The notes: generated by a model from the sequence alone, not told the origin. Shown: positions 7,271 to 16,076, numbered from the stretch's first letter. The stretch: 64,000 nucleotides of DNA from Micromonospora profundi (GCF_011927785.1 NZ_JAATJK010000001.1:1054001-1118000), one strand, 5' to 3'. Translations and numbers: made by a program.

Positions 7271-8728
7271 ATGTCAGGTCAGGTGCGAGGCGTCCAATTG
7301 GCCCGACTGCTCGGGCAGTGGCACGCCCTGCCGGGCCGCCGCCGCTGCCCCGACTACGCCGCTCTGGCCGCTTCCGTACGCGGCCTGCTCGCCGACGCCC
7401 GGCTGCCGCTGGGCGTCCGCCTCCCTGCCGAACGGGAGCTGGCCGAGGCGCTGCGGATCAGCCGTACCACTGTCACGGCCGCGTACCGGGAGTTGCGCGA
7501 GACCGGGCACCTGGCCAGCCGCCGGGGCGCCGGCAGCTGGACGATGCTGCCCGCCAACCACCGCGTCGCGAGCACCGGGCTGTGGACACCTGTGGACGAC
7601 CGGGACATGATCGACCTCGGTGTCGCCGCGCTCGCCGCGCCGCCGCAACTGCTCGACGCGGCCCGCGCCGCCACCGAGGATCTGCCCCGCTATCTGGGCG
7701 GCGCCGGCTACCACCCGACCGGGATCATCGAGCTGCGCGAGGCGGTGGCCGACGGCTACACCGCCCGCGGCCTGCCCACCTCGGCCGACCAGATCATGGT
7801 CACCAGCGGCACCCAGCACGCCCTGGACCTGGTGCTGCGGCTCGCCCTGCCACCCGGCGGGAGCGTGCTTGTCGAGTCACCTACCTACCCCAACGCGCTC
7901 GCCGCCCTGTCCGGCCGGCGAGCCCGGATCACCACCCACGGGCTGTCCGTCGACGCCGGCGGCTGGGAGCCCGACCTGCTGCTGGGCAGCCTGCGGCAGA
8001 CCCGGCCCAAGCTGGCCTACCTGATCCCGGAGTTCCAGAACCCGACCGGGCATCTGATGCCGGCCGCGCTGCGCGAGCAGGTGGCTGCCGTCGCCCACGC
8101 CGTCGGCACTGACTTGATCGTCGACGAGTCCTTTGTGGACCTGCCGTTGGGCGGCACCGAGCTGCCCCCGCCGGTGGCCGCGTTCGACAGGCACTCCCGG
8201 GTGGTGAGCATCGGCGGGATGAGCAAGCCGTACTGGGGTGGCCTGCGGATCGGCTGGGTCCGCGCCTCCGCTCCGCAGGTGCAGCGACTGGCCGCCGTCC
8301 GGGTCGGCGTGGACATGTCCAGCCCGGTGCTCGACCAACTGGTCGCCGTACACCTGCTCGCCGACGCGGCGACGATCGTCGCGGAGCGTCGGGTCCAGCT
8401 CGCCGCCCAGCGCGACGCGTTGCTCGGCGCACTGGCGCACCGGCTTCCGGACTGGCGGGTGAACGTTCCGCGCGGCGGCGTCACGTTGTGGGCCGAGCTG
8501 GACGGTCCGGTCTCCAGCGCGCTGGCCCGGGCCGCCGAGGAGGTCGGAGTCCGGTTGGCACCGGGCCCCCGGTTCGGTCTCGACGGCACGTTGGAACGGT
8601 TCCTGCGGCTGCCGTTCACACTGCCCGCCGCCGACCTGGTGGAGGCCGTGGGGCGGCTCGCTGCGGTCCGCTACGACCTGGACCGCGCCGGCCGACAACG
8701 CTGGCGGGAGCCCGCCGTCATCGCCTGA
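7271..8728 (+). CDS. MocR/PdxR-type PLP-dependent regulator (YczR-like)
   Basis: A 485-aa chimera of a GntR winged helix (about 30-95: VRLPAERELAEALRISRTTVTAAYRELRE in part) and a fold-type I aminotransferase domain (about 110-480). The PLP lysine is Lys319 in SIGGMSKPYWG; PEFQNPTGHLMP and VDESFVDLPL are other aminotransferase motifs. The ATG at 7271 has AGGAG 5 bp upstream; an in-frame GTG at 7265 lies inside that Shine-Dalgarno. It probably senses PLP or an amino-compound adduct and controls the divergent membrane gene, and perhaps itself. The effector cannot be read from the sequence. Confidence 0.9.
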   Translation: MSGQVRGVQLARLLGQWHALPGRRRCPDYAALAASVRGLLADARLPLGVRLPAERELAEALRISRTTVTAAYRELRETGHLASRRGAGSWTMLPANHRVASTGLWTPVDDRDMIDLGVAALAAPPQLLDAARAATEDLPRYLGGAGYHPTGIIELREAVADGYTARGLPTSADQIMVTSGTQHALDLVLRLALPPGGSVLVESPTYPNALAALSGRRARITTHGLSVDAGGWEPDLLLGSLRQTRPKLAYLIPEFQNPTGHLMPAALREQVAAVAHAVGTDLIVDESFVDLPLGGTELPPPVAAFDRHSRVVSIGGMSKPYWGGLRIGWVRASAPQVQRLAAVRVGVDMSSPVLDQLVAVHLLADAATIVAERRVQLAAQRDALLGALAHRLPDWRVNVPRGGVTLWAELDGPVSSALARAAEEVGVRLAPGPRFGLDGTLERFLRLPFTLPAADLVEAVGRLAAVRYDLDRAGRQRWREPAVIA

Positions 8729-8880
8729 GCCGCCGCTGTCGCGACCGACCGGCCGACCGCAGGGCCAGCGTCCCGAACCGCTCCCGTCTCGTCGCGGACC
8801 GCCCGAGGCAGGGTGAGCGGGCATCGCGGCGGTTCGCCGGAACGTGCCTTCGGCCCGACTGCGGCTGCCACAATCCCCTG

Positions 8881-10185
8881 GTGGACGTGGGTGCGGGGGC
8901 GCGTGGGGTCCAGCGGAGCGCACCGGGCTCCCGGGCAACCCACCTCGAACTCTTCTACGACCTGATCTTCGTCTTCGCCTTCCTGAACGTGACCACCGTA
9001 ACCGCCGAAAATCCGACAGTCCGCGGCCTCGTCCAGTGCCTGGTGGTGCTGGCGCTGCTCTGGTGGTGCTGGACGGGGTTCGCCGTGCTGGGAAACCTGA
9101 TCCGGACCGACCAGGGCATCGTCCCGCTGATCGGCTTCGCCACAATGGCCGCCGCATTCGTGCTGGCGCTGAGCCTGCCGAAGGCGTTCGTCGACCGTTC
9201 GGGCGGGCTGTACGGCCCGCTGGTCTTCGCGGCCGGCTACTTCCTGGTCCGGGTGAGCGAGACGTCGATCTTCATCTGGCTCGGTCGCCGGAACCAGGAC
9301 GTGCGTCAACGCTGGCTGCTGCTCGTCCTGCCGCCGCTGCTGGCCACGTCGCTCATCGTCGCCGCCGCGCTGCTGCCGCAGCGGCTTTTCGACGGAGCGG
9401 GCGAGGGGTCGGCCCGGCTGGTGCTCTGGCTCGCGGCCCTGGGCGTGGAGTACGGGGCTGGGCTGTTGTTGGGCGGCAGCGGGTGGACGGTGGTCTCCGC
9501 CGGGCACTGGGCGGAGCGGCACGGCCAGATCGTCTTGATCGCCCTCGGCGAGGCCATCATCGCGCTCGGGTTCTCTCCGGGCGGCGGCGCCGGTCTGCCG
9601 TTGACCTGGCCGGCGCTGATCGCCGCGGTGCTCGGCGTGGCGGTGGCCGCGACGCTGTGGTGGGCGTACTTCGACACCCTGGCGCTCGGTATGGAACAGG
9701 CCCTGCACCGGACCCGCGACCCGGTCGCCCGTGCCACTCTCGCCCGGGACACCTACACCTACCTGCACCTGCCGGTCATCGCCGGGATCATCCTGTTCGC
9801 GCTCGGACTCAAGGGGCTCATCCACGAGGCCGCCGATCCCAACACGCCGAGCTGGGGCGTTCCGTTGCCGAGCTTCGACCTGCTGGCGCTCTACGGCGGG
9901 GTCGCGCTCTACCTGCTCGCGCTCGCCGTGCTCGGCCGGCGGATGCTCGCCTCTCGCCGCTGGCCCACGATCGGCGGAATCGCGTTGCTGTTCGTGCTGG
10001 TGCCGGTGGCCGGTTCGCTGCCGGAGATGGTCGCGTTGGCCGTGCTGGCCGTGGCGACCTCGCTGGCCGTGTTGGCGCAGACGATCGTGGACGCCCATCA
10101 CCGACGAGGGGTCCGGCGGGTGGCGCTGGCGGAGCAGCTCGCCGCTGAGGAGGAACAGTCGAGGTGGCGGCGTCACCACCTGTGA
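8881..10185 (+). CDS. Low temperature requirement protein A family membrane protein
   Basis: A polytopic membrane protein (434 aa, roughly 12 helices). The diagnostic LtrA N-terminus is HLELFYDLIFVFAF, and the mid-protein block ERHGQIVLIALGEAIIALG is also typical. The family's biochemical role is unknown despite its name. The GTG at 8881 is the start that gives the conserved N-terminus; the frame is open far upstream but overlaps mocR there, and no good ribosome-binding site marks the start. The stop runs into a hairpin terminator shared with the convergent fadD-type gene. Confidence 0.85.
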   Translation: MDVGAGARGVQRSAPGSRATHLELFYDLIFVFAFLNVTTVTAENPTVRGLVQCLVVLALLWWCWTGFAVLGNLIRTDQGIVPLIGFATMAAAFVLALSLPKAFVDRSGGLYGPLVFAAGYFLVRVSETSIFIWLGRRNQDVRQRWLLLVLPPLLATSLIVAAALLPQRLFDGAGEGSARLVLWLAALGVEYGAGLLLGGSGWTVVSAGHWAERHGQIVLIALGEAIIALGFSPGGGAGLPLTWPALIAAVLGVAVAATLWWAYFDTLALGMEQALHRTRDPVARATLARDTYTYLHLPVIAGIILFALGLKGLIHEAADPNTPSWGVPLPSFDLLALYGGVALYLLALAVLGRRMLASRRWPTIGGIALLFVLVPVAGSLPEMVALAVLAVATSLAVLAQTIVDAHHRRGVRRVALAEQLAAEEEQSRWRRHHL

Positions 10186-10224
10186 GGGCCCCGTGCCGGC
10201 GGGCAGCCGGGACACGGGACCCTC
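10184..10224 (+). terminator. Bidirectional terminator between ltrA and the acyl-CoA synthetase gene
   Basis: A long hairpin starts in the ltrA stop codon. The outer arms 10184-10195 and 10213-10224 pair with one C-A mismatch, followed by an inner perfect CCGGC/GCCGG stem with a GGGCA loop. Both flanking genes end here. Confidence 0.7.
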
Positions 10225-10231
10225 GGTGGGA

Positions 10232-12058
10232 TCAGAGCTCGGCGAGGGTGCCGGCGTACATCTTGTCGATCTCGGCGGAGAAGTTGCTCTCCACTCCACG
10301 CCGCTTGATCTTGAGCGACGGGGTGATCTCGCCGTCCTCGATTGTCAGGTCGCGCGGCAGGATTGCCACCTTCTTGATCGTCTCCCAGCGGTTGAGCTTC
10401 GCGTTGAGCTGGGCGACGTACTCCTCGACCATCGTCTGTGCCTCCTGCGAGGTCACGATCTCGGTGTAGCTGCGACCCTCGAGCGGGCCGCCGGCGACCC
10501 AGCCCTGGATCGCGTCCGGGTCCAGCGTGACGAGCATCGTGCAGAAGTTGCGGGCCTGCCCGACGACGACCGCCTGCGAGGTGTACGGGCAGATCGCCTT
10601 GAACATGCCCTCGATGTGCGACGGCGCGATGTACTTGCCGCCCGAGGTCTTGACCAGGTCCTTCTTGCGGTCGGTGATCCGCAGGTAGCCCTGCTCGTCG
10701 AGGGTGCCGATGTCGCCGGTACGGAAGAAGCCGTCCTCGGTGAACGCGGCGGCGGTCTCCTCCGGCAGGTTGTGGTAGCCGCGCATCACCGGCCGACCAC
10801 GCACCAGGATCTCGCCGTCGGTGTCGATCCGGCACTCCAGGTCGCCCATCGCCCGGCCCACAGTGCCGATCCGCAGCCCCGACGGCGGGTTGACGAAGTT
10901 GCCGGCGCTGGTCTCGGTCAGGCCGTAGCCCTCGGAGATCGGCAGGTTGGCGGCGGCGAAGAAGGTGGCGATCTCCGGGCTGAGCGGAGCGGCACCGGAG
11001 ACGAGCACCCGCATCCGGCCGCCCAGGCGGGCCTGGAGCTTGCTGAAGACGAGCTTCTCGGCCAGCCCGTAGCGCAGCTTGAGCCCGCCGGGCACCGGCT
11101 TGCCGGCCTGCTCCAGGGCCACCTTCTCCTTGCCGACCCGGACGCCCCAGGCGAAGATCTTCGCCTTCGCGCCGCCGGCGCCCTGCGCGGTGGTCACCGC
11201 CCGGTTGTAGACCTTCTCGAACACCCGGGGAGCGCCGCACATCAGCGTCGGGCGGATGACCCCCAACAGGTCGACCAGCTTGTCCACCCGCCCGTCGACG
11301 TAGGTGGGCAGCCCGACGTGGATGGCGCCGCAGAGCAGCGTCTTGCCGAACGAGTGGGCAAGGGGCAGCCACAGGTACTGAAGATCGTCGTCGCGCAGCA
11401 GCCCCACCTCGGCCTGCGCCACGGCCTCCCAGCACCAGCCGCCGTGCAGCAGCTCGACGCCCTTGGGCTGACCGGTGGTGCCGGAGGTGTAGATCAGGGT
11501 GGCCAGGTGGTCCGGGCCGATGCCGGCCACCAGCATGTCGATCAGATCGGGCTCGTTGGCCAGCGCGGCGGCGCCGCGCTGCTCCAACTCGGCGAGGGTG
11601 AGCTGCGGTACGGCAGCGGCCGGGTCGGCGGCACCGTCGAAGAGCACCACGTGGGTCAGTGCGGGCAGGTCAGCACCCGCGATCTTGGCCGCCTGGTCGG
11701 GGTTTTCCGCGAACAGCACCCGCGAGCCGGAGTCCGCGATGATGAACGTCGCGTCCCCCGGTTCGGTGGTCGGATAGACGGTGGTGGTCGCCCCGCCGGC
11801 ACACATGATGCCGAGGTCGGCGATCACCCAGTCCAGTCGGGTGTTGGCGAGGATCGCGACCGGATCCTCCTGGCCGACGCCGAGCGCGTGCAGGCCGGCG
11901 GCGACCGCCTTGGCGCGCTGACCGACCTGCTCCCAGGTCAGCCAGTTGGGGCCCGAGTCGTCGGGCAGTGGGGACGCGAAGGCGTGGCGGTCGGGGGTCG
12001 CTGCCACGCGCTTGAGGAACATGTCCGGGATGGAGCGGTACGGTACATCGAGAGCCAT
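10232..12058 (-). CDS. Long-chain fatty-acid-CoA ligase (FadD15-like)
   Basis: A 608-aa AMP-forming acyl-CoA synthetase. The P-loop YTSGTTGQPKG is at about 190-200, followed by EGYGLTETSAGN, the TGDIG motif and the DRKKDLVKTSGGKYIAP hinge. It activates fatty acids to acyl-CoA via acyl-AMP, for lipid synthesis or degradation. The ATG at 12058 is preferred, with GAAGGCGG upstream; an in-frame GTG at 12100 would add a Pro-rich 14-residue tail and overlap a palindrome. Most members of this long form handle long chains; exact specificity is not readable. Confidence 0.92.
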   Translation of the reverse strand: MALDVPYRSIPDMFLKRVAATPDRHAFASPLPDDSGPNWLTWEQVGQRAKAVAAGLHALGVGQEDPVAILANTRLDWVIADLGIMCAGGATTTVYPTTEPGDATFIIADSGSRVLFAENPDQAAKIAGADLPALTHVVLFDGAADPAAAVPQLTLAELEQRGAAALANEPDLIDMLVAGIGPDHLATLIYTSGTTGQPKGVELLHGGWCWEAVAQAEVGLLRDDDLQYLWLPLAHSFGKTLLCGAIHVGLPTYVDGRVDKLVDLLGVIRPTLMCGAPRVFEKVYNRAVTTAQGAGGAKAKIFAWGVRVGKEKVALEQAGKPVPGGLKLRYGLAEKLVFSKLQARLGGRMRVLVSGAAPLSPEIATFFAAANLPISEGYGLTETSAGNFVNPPSGLRIGTVGRAMGDLECRIDTDGEILVRGRPVMRGYHNLPEETAAAFTEDGFFRTGDIGTLDEQGYLRITDRKKDLVKTSGGKYIAPSHIEGMFKAICPYTSQAVVVGQARNFCTMLVTLDPDAIQGWVAGGPLEGRSYTEIVTSQEAQTMVEEYVAQLNAKLNRWETIKKVAILPRDLTIEDGEITPSLKIKRRGVESNFSAEIDKMYAGTLAEL

Positions 12059-12085
12059 CGCTGTAGCCGCCTTCGGGGGTGGTGG

Positions 12086-12114
12086 CGTGACGGGCGTCAC
12101 GTCGTAACGGTTAC
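12086..12114 (-). promoter_or_regulatory. CRP-like palindrome and a second palindrome upstream of the acyl-CoA synthetase gene
   Basis: CGTGACGGGCGTCACG (12086-12101) is a perfect 6-4-6 palindrome with GTGA-N6-TCAC spacing, the pattern of actinobacterial CRP sites. Next to it GTAACGGTTAC (12104-12114) is a perfect 5-1-5 palindrome. They lie 28-56 bp before the preferred start. Regulation by a CRP-like or TetR-like factor is inference. Confidence 0.45.
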
Positions 12115-12196
12115 CGAAGAGTATTGCTTTCCACCAGGCATCGGCTAGCCCTGGAGATCATCCGGCTGCCCCCGTCCCACCAACCGGTACCGAGGA

Positions 12197-13165
12197 TCAG
12201 GCGTAGCGGGCAGCCATGACTGACCAGTCGTAGGTGGCACGAACCCAGTTGCGTCGGGACGCGAGCGGCTCGTGCAGTCCGTCGTCACCGCTGGCCAACA
12301 GCGCCTCCTCCGCGTCCAGGTACGCCGCCAGCCCCCGGTTGAAGCGGTCCGCGGCGGCCCGCAGCGCGTCCGCCTCGTCCAGCCCGCCCTCCTGGGCGAT
12401 GACTGTCACCAGGTTGTGCGCGTCCGGGTCGGCCCGGCTCTCCTTGCCGTAGGAGAACAGGTCGTTGCACCAGCAGATCAGGTCCACCGCCAGCAGGTCC
12501 AGAGCGGTCAGCGCCGGATCGGCACGTCGTGTCGGCCCCGGTGGTCGCCCCGACGCCAGGTCGGTAAGGGTGAGGCAGGGGTGGACGCCGCCGATGTGCC
12601 GCCGCAACTGGACGTACTCGGTGACCCCAGGGACCCGTTGGCGCTCCCGGTTGGTCGCCTCCCAGAGCAGCGCCAGCAGATACTCCCGCAACTGGCTGAC
12701 GAACCGCAGCAGCAGCGCCGAGCGGCCCTGCGCCCGGGTCCGGCGGCACAGGTCGTGCAGTGCAGCGCCCAGCGGGCCCGCCTCGGTCGGCGGTCGTGCG
12801 GCCGGATCACCGCACTGGTCCAGCACGTCGAGGAGCGCCCCGATGGCCGGCGCCAAGCGGCCCGGGTCGGTCCCGAGACCGTCCTCGTCGCAGGCGTCAT
12901 CCATGACGAAGAGCCAGGAGATCAGGTCGGTGAGAAGTCGGACTCCCTCCACTGGTCCGTCTGGGCAGGCCCGGCCGGCTAGGCCGGCGGCATCCGCCTG
13001 TTGCAATCGGCTAACTCTATGTCCGGAATCGACCAGCCCGAACGTTCGCGCCCACTTGACGCTCTCGTCCGCCACCCGATCCGTGGCCTTATGGCGCCCT
13101 CCCACAAAGGAAGGTTCCCGTAGCGCCGAAATCGCGAAACTGCGCATGCTCCGCCCCCACTTCAT
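12197..13165 (-). CDS. Class I terpene synthase
   Basis: The 322-aa product has both class I metal-binding motifs: the Asp-rich DDACDE (about 89-94) preceded by WLFVM, and the NSE triad NDLFSYGKE (about 234-242), matching (N/D)Dxx(S/T)xxxE. RNWVRATYDWS near the end fits the C-terminal region. Such enzymes cyclise farnesyl or a related diphosphate. The start is unclear: ATG 13222, 13165 and 13147 are all in frame, and the N-terminus lacks the usual F-x-x-P motif. No cytochrome P450 or prenyl diphosphate synthase gene is beside it, so it is an orphan and the product cannot be predicted. Confidence 0.8.
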   Translation of the reverse strand: MKWGRSMRSFAISALREPSFVGGRHKATDRVADESVKWARTFGLVDSGHRVSRLQQADAAGLAGRACPDGPVEGVRLLTDLISWLFVMDDACDEDGLGTDPGRLAPAIGALLDVLDQCGDPAARPPTEAGPLGAALHDLCRRTRAQGRSALLLRFVSQLREYLLALLWEATNRERQRVPGVTEYVQLRRHIGGVHPCLTLTDLASGRPPGPTRRADPALTALDLLAVDLICWCNDLFSYGKESRADPDAHNLVTVIAQEGGLDEADALRAAADRFNRGLAAYLDAEEALLASGDDGLHEPLASRRNWVRATYDWSVMAARYA

Positions 13166-13276
13166 GCCGCCCCGGCGCGGAACGGCGCGCTGAAGCGTAC
13201 GGGAGGAGGTATCGTTCCGCATCGCTCCCGCGTGCGTAATTCCGTGGAAGTTTCGTGACCGATTCAGTACAGACGG

Positions 13277-13906
13277 TCACATACCCAGGCTGGCGTTGCG
13301 CAGTTGCTGCGCCGACGCCGCCGGTCCGTCCAGCTGAACACGGGCCACCCGCTGCCGCCCGGAGAGGAAAAGCGTCAGCTCGCCCGGGGCACCCACCAAC
13401 CGCAGCGGCTCGCCACCGCGGCCGGTGGAGATCTCGCCGTAGCCGGGCGCTTGGACGTACAGGTCAGCGGGGAAACGGCGCAGCCTCATGCGGGCCAGAG
13501 GGGCTGCCCGCTTCCAGAGCGTGGCCTCCAGGCCACTGGACAACTCGCGCGGCTGCCACCCCGGCGCCGCCCGCCGCACGTCCTCGTGGTGGATGAAGAA
13601 CTCCACCGTGTTGACCAACTCGTCGGTCAACGGGTTGCTGACCGGGCTCCACACCGGCGGTCGACGCACCTGCGTCACCAGTTCCGGGTACGGCCGGGCC
13701 GCGATCTGGAGGCGGACCCGCTCGGCGTACGCGCGAAGCGGCGGCAGCAGGAGCCCGCCGGCCGCGTCCGGTCGGCGCTCCCGTAGCACCAGGTGCGCGG
13801 CGAGGTCGCGGGTCGCCCAGCCCTCGTTGATCGTCGGCGCGTCCGGCCCGAGGGCCAGCAGGAGATCGGCCAGCGACTGGCGCTCGGCTCGGGCGTATCG
13901 CGGCAT
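13277..13906 (-). CDS. TIGR03085-type metal-binding protein (maleylpyruvate isomerase/DinB-like fold)
   Basis: The 209-aa protein begins with MPRYARAERQSLADLLLALGPDAPTINEGW-like sequence (read in pieces) followed by TRDLAAHLVLRERRPDA, the hallmark of the TIGR03085 subgroup of mycothiol-dependent DinB-fold proteins. A central ELVNTVEFFIHHEDVRRA carries His residues suitable for a metal site, together with the His in AAHLV. Function is not established; thiol-S-transferase activity with mycothiol is the family-level guess. It is a single-gene unit on the minus strand, divergent from the ABC exporter. Confidence 0.8.
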   Translation of the reverse strand: MPRYARAERQSLADLLLALGPDAPTINEGWATRDLAAHLVLRERRPDAAGGLLLPPLRAYAERVRLQIAARPYPELVTQVRRPPVWSPVSNPLTDELVNTVEFFIHHEDVRRAAPGWQPRELSSGLEATLWKRAAPLARMRLRRFPADLYVQAPGYGEISTGRGGEPLRLVGAPGELTLFLSGRQRVARVQLDGPAASAQQLRNASLGM

Positions 13907-14068
13907 GGCCCGATCGTAGGCCCGGATGCCGTGCGCCGCCCGTCGAGCAGCTCAGCGCCTGGTGCGCCGTCCGGTGCGTGACTGTCGACATATCCGGTCC
14001 GGGTCGTCGGTGTCGGTGGCTACCGGTAAGGATGAGGGAGATAATTGTGGCTTACGGCGGGGGAGAGC

Positions 14069-15958
14069 GTGGCGAGCGGAACAAGTCGGGACGTACTCGG
14101 CCGAGGGCTGGGAGTCCTCCGGCAGGCCATCCGGGAACAGCCACGCATTTTTGCGGTGGCAGTGCTCGGCAGCGTGCTGTTCGGCGGAATGGTCATCGCC
14201 AGCGCGTTCGTGGTGGGCGCGGTTGTCGGTGACGTGGTGGTGCCGGCCATCGCCCGTGGCGAGGTGGCGACCGGCACGCTGGCGCTGGCCGCCGTGGCGC
14301 TCTTCGGCATCAGCGTGCTGCGGGTCGTGGGGATCTTCGGGCGTCGGCTCGGCGCCGGCTACATGCAGTACCGCCTCCAGGCGGCCTACCGTCGGCGGGT
14401 CACCCGCCGGTACCTGGACCTGCCGCTGTCGTGGCACCACCGCAACGCCACAGGCACCCTGCTGTCCAACGCCAACTCCGATGTGGAGGCGGCCTGGTAT
14501 CCGATCGCGCCACTGCCGTTCGCCGTCGGCACGTTGGTGATGCTGGTCGGCGCGATCGTCTCCCTGTTCGCCACCGACTGGGCGCTCGCCCTGGTCGGCC
14601 TCGCGGTCTTTCCCGCGCTGTTCGCGCTCAACGTGGTCTATTCCCGCCGGATGGCGCCCCGGCAGGCCCGGGCGCAGCGGCTGCGCGCCGAGGTCAGCGA
14701 GATCGCCCACGAGAGCTTCGACGGCGCGCTCGTGGTCAAGACGATGGGCCGCGAGGCGCAGGAGACCACCCGGTTCGCAGGTCGCGCCGGAGAGTTGCGG
14801 GACGCGCTGATCGCGGTCGGCCGCCTGCGGGGCGTCTTCGACCCGCTGCTGGAGACCCTGCCCAGCCTCGGCACCCTGGCGGTGCTTGTGGTCGGGGCGT
14901 TCCGGCTGCGCCAGGGCGCGATCAGCGTGACCGAGCTGGTCAGCGTTGCCTTCCTCTTCACAGTGCTGGCGTTCCCGGTGCGGGCCATCGGCTGGGTGCT
15001 TGCCGAACTGCCGCGCAGCGTCGCCGGCTGGGACCGGGTCCGCCGGGTGCTCGACGCCACCGGCGAGATGCCGTACGGATCCCGCGTGCTCGATCCGGCC
15101 ACCTCCGGCCCGGCCACGCTCACCTTCACGGATGTGCACTTCTCGTACCCGCCGGCGGAGGCGCACCAGACCGGCGCGAAGGTGCTCGGCGCTGTCGGGT
15201 TCACGGTGCCGGCCGGCCGCACGGTGGCTCTGGTCGGGCCGACCGGCGCCGGTAAGTCCACAATCGCCTCGCTGGCGGTGCGTCTCGTCGACCCGGACTC
15301 CGGCACCGTGGAGCTGGACGGTGTGGACGTGCGGGACCTGACCGCCGCCTCGCTGGCGAGCACCGTCGCCCTTGTCGCGCAGGTGCCGTTCGTCTTCGAC
15401 GACACCGTACGGGCCAACATCGCCCTCGACCGGCCGGGCATCGACGACGAGGTGGTCTGGGCGGCGTTGCGGCTGGCCGAGGCGGACGGTTTCGTCGCGG
15501 CGCTGCCCAACGGGCTCGACACGATGGTCGGCGAGCGCGGCACCTCGCTGTCCGGCGGGCAGCGGCAGCGGCTCACGTTGGCCCGCGCGCTGGCGGGGAG
15601 CCCACGTCTGCTGGTGCTCGACGACGCGACGAGCGCGGTGGACCCCCGGGTGGAGGCGGCAATCCTGGCGGGTCTGCGCTCGTCGGCGGGCGAGCCGGGA
15701 GCGCCGATGGCGTCGATCCTCGTCGTCGCGTACCGCCGGGCGACCATCGCGCTGGCCGACGAGGTGATCTACGTCGAGCAGGGCCGGGTGGTGGCCCGGG
15801 GCACGCACACCGAGTTGCTGGGCACGGTCCCCGGGTACGCGGATCTGGTGACCGCGTACGAGCAGGCGGAGGTCGAACGGGCGCAGGAGCGCACGTACGA
15901 CGAGGTGGCGCCGCTGCCGTCGGGCTTGGAGATCGAAAACGAGAGGTCGACCCGGTGA
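14069..15958 (+). CDS. ABC exporter half-transporter, subunit with degenerate catalytic site
   Basis: The 629-aa protein has six N-terminal membrane helices (about 25-310) and a C-terminal ATPase domain: Walker A GPTGAGKST near 390, signature LSGGQRQ near 493 and Walker B LLVLDDATSAVD near 514. The catalytic Glu after Walker B is Asp, so its own Walker site is probably poor at hydrolysis. The GTG at 14069 follows GGGGGAGA; an upstream TTG at 14045 is in frame but unlikely. The last codons (NERSTR) are a partial copy of the junction repeat. It forms a pair with the next gene. Confidence 0.9.
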   Translation: MASGTSRDVLGRGLGVLRQAIREQPRIFAVAVLGSVLFGGMVIASAFVVGAVVGDVVVPAIARGEVATGTLALAAVALFGISVLRVVGIFGRRLGAGYMQYRLQAAYRRRVTRRYLDLPLSWHHRNATGTLLSNANSDVEAAWYPIAPLPFAVGTLVMLVGAIVSLFATDWALALVGLAVFPALFALNVVYSRRMAPRQARAQRLRAEVSEIAHESFDGALVVKTMGREAQETTRFAGRAGELRDALIAVGRLRGVFDPLLETLPSLGTLAVLVVGAFRLRQGAISVTELVSVAFLFTVLAFPVRAIGWVLAELPRSVAGWDRVRRVLDATGEMPYGSRVLDPATSGPATLTFTDVHFSYPPAEAHQTGAKVLGAVGFTVPAGRTVALVGPTGAGKSTIASLAVRLVDPDSGTVELDGVDVRDLTAASLASTVALVAQVPFVFDDTVRANIALDRPGIDDEVVWAALRLAEADGFVAALPNGLDTMVGERGTSLSGGQRQRLTLARALAGSPRLLVLDDATSAVDPRVEAAILAGLRSSAGEPGAPMASILVVAYRRATIALADEVIYVEQGRVVARGTHTELLGTVPGYADLVTAYEQAEVERAQERTYDEVAPLPSGLEIENERSTR

Positions 15959-16076
15959 GCGCGAGGAGTGCAGCGCAGCGGAGCCCCGCAGTCGCGAACG
16001 AGAGGTCGACCCGGTGAGCGCGAGGAGTGCAGCGCAGCGGAGCCCCGCAGTCGCGAACGAAAGGCCAGCCCGGTGA
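15955..16076 (+). repeat. Two tandem 59-bp junction repeats / micro-cistrons between the ABC genes
   Basis: Two head-to-tail units follow the first ABC gene. GTG 15955 to TGA 16017 and GTG 16014 to TGA 16076 each encode 20 residues (VSARSAAQRSPAVANERSTR and the same with ...ERPAR at the end). Every junction is a GTGA overlap: with the upstream stop, between units, and with the second ABC start at 16073. The 43-nt cores (15956-15998, 16015-16057) are identical. The 3' end of the first ABC gene (from about 15936) repeats the unit's tail, so the array is a 2.4-copy tandem duplication of period 59. Confidence 0.9.

Noticed and set aside
9731..12148. 805-codon plus-strand open frame across the ltrA end and the acyl-CoA synthetase gene
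   Set aside because: It crosses a terminator and lies antisense to a gene with clear acyl-CoA synthetase motifs.
13089..13280. Short minus-strand frame overlapping the terpene synthase N-terminus as evidence of a frameshift
   Set aside because: Its sequence does not supply the missing terpene-synthase N-terminal motif, so a frameshift is not supported.
13952..15808. 618-codon minus-strand open frame opposite the first ABC gene
   Set aside because: Antisense shadow; the plus strand encodes full ABC transporter motifs.
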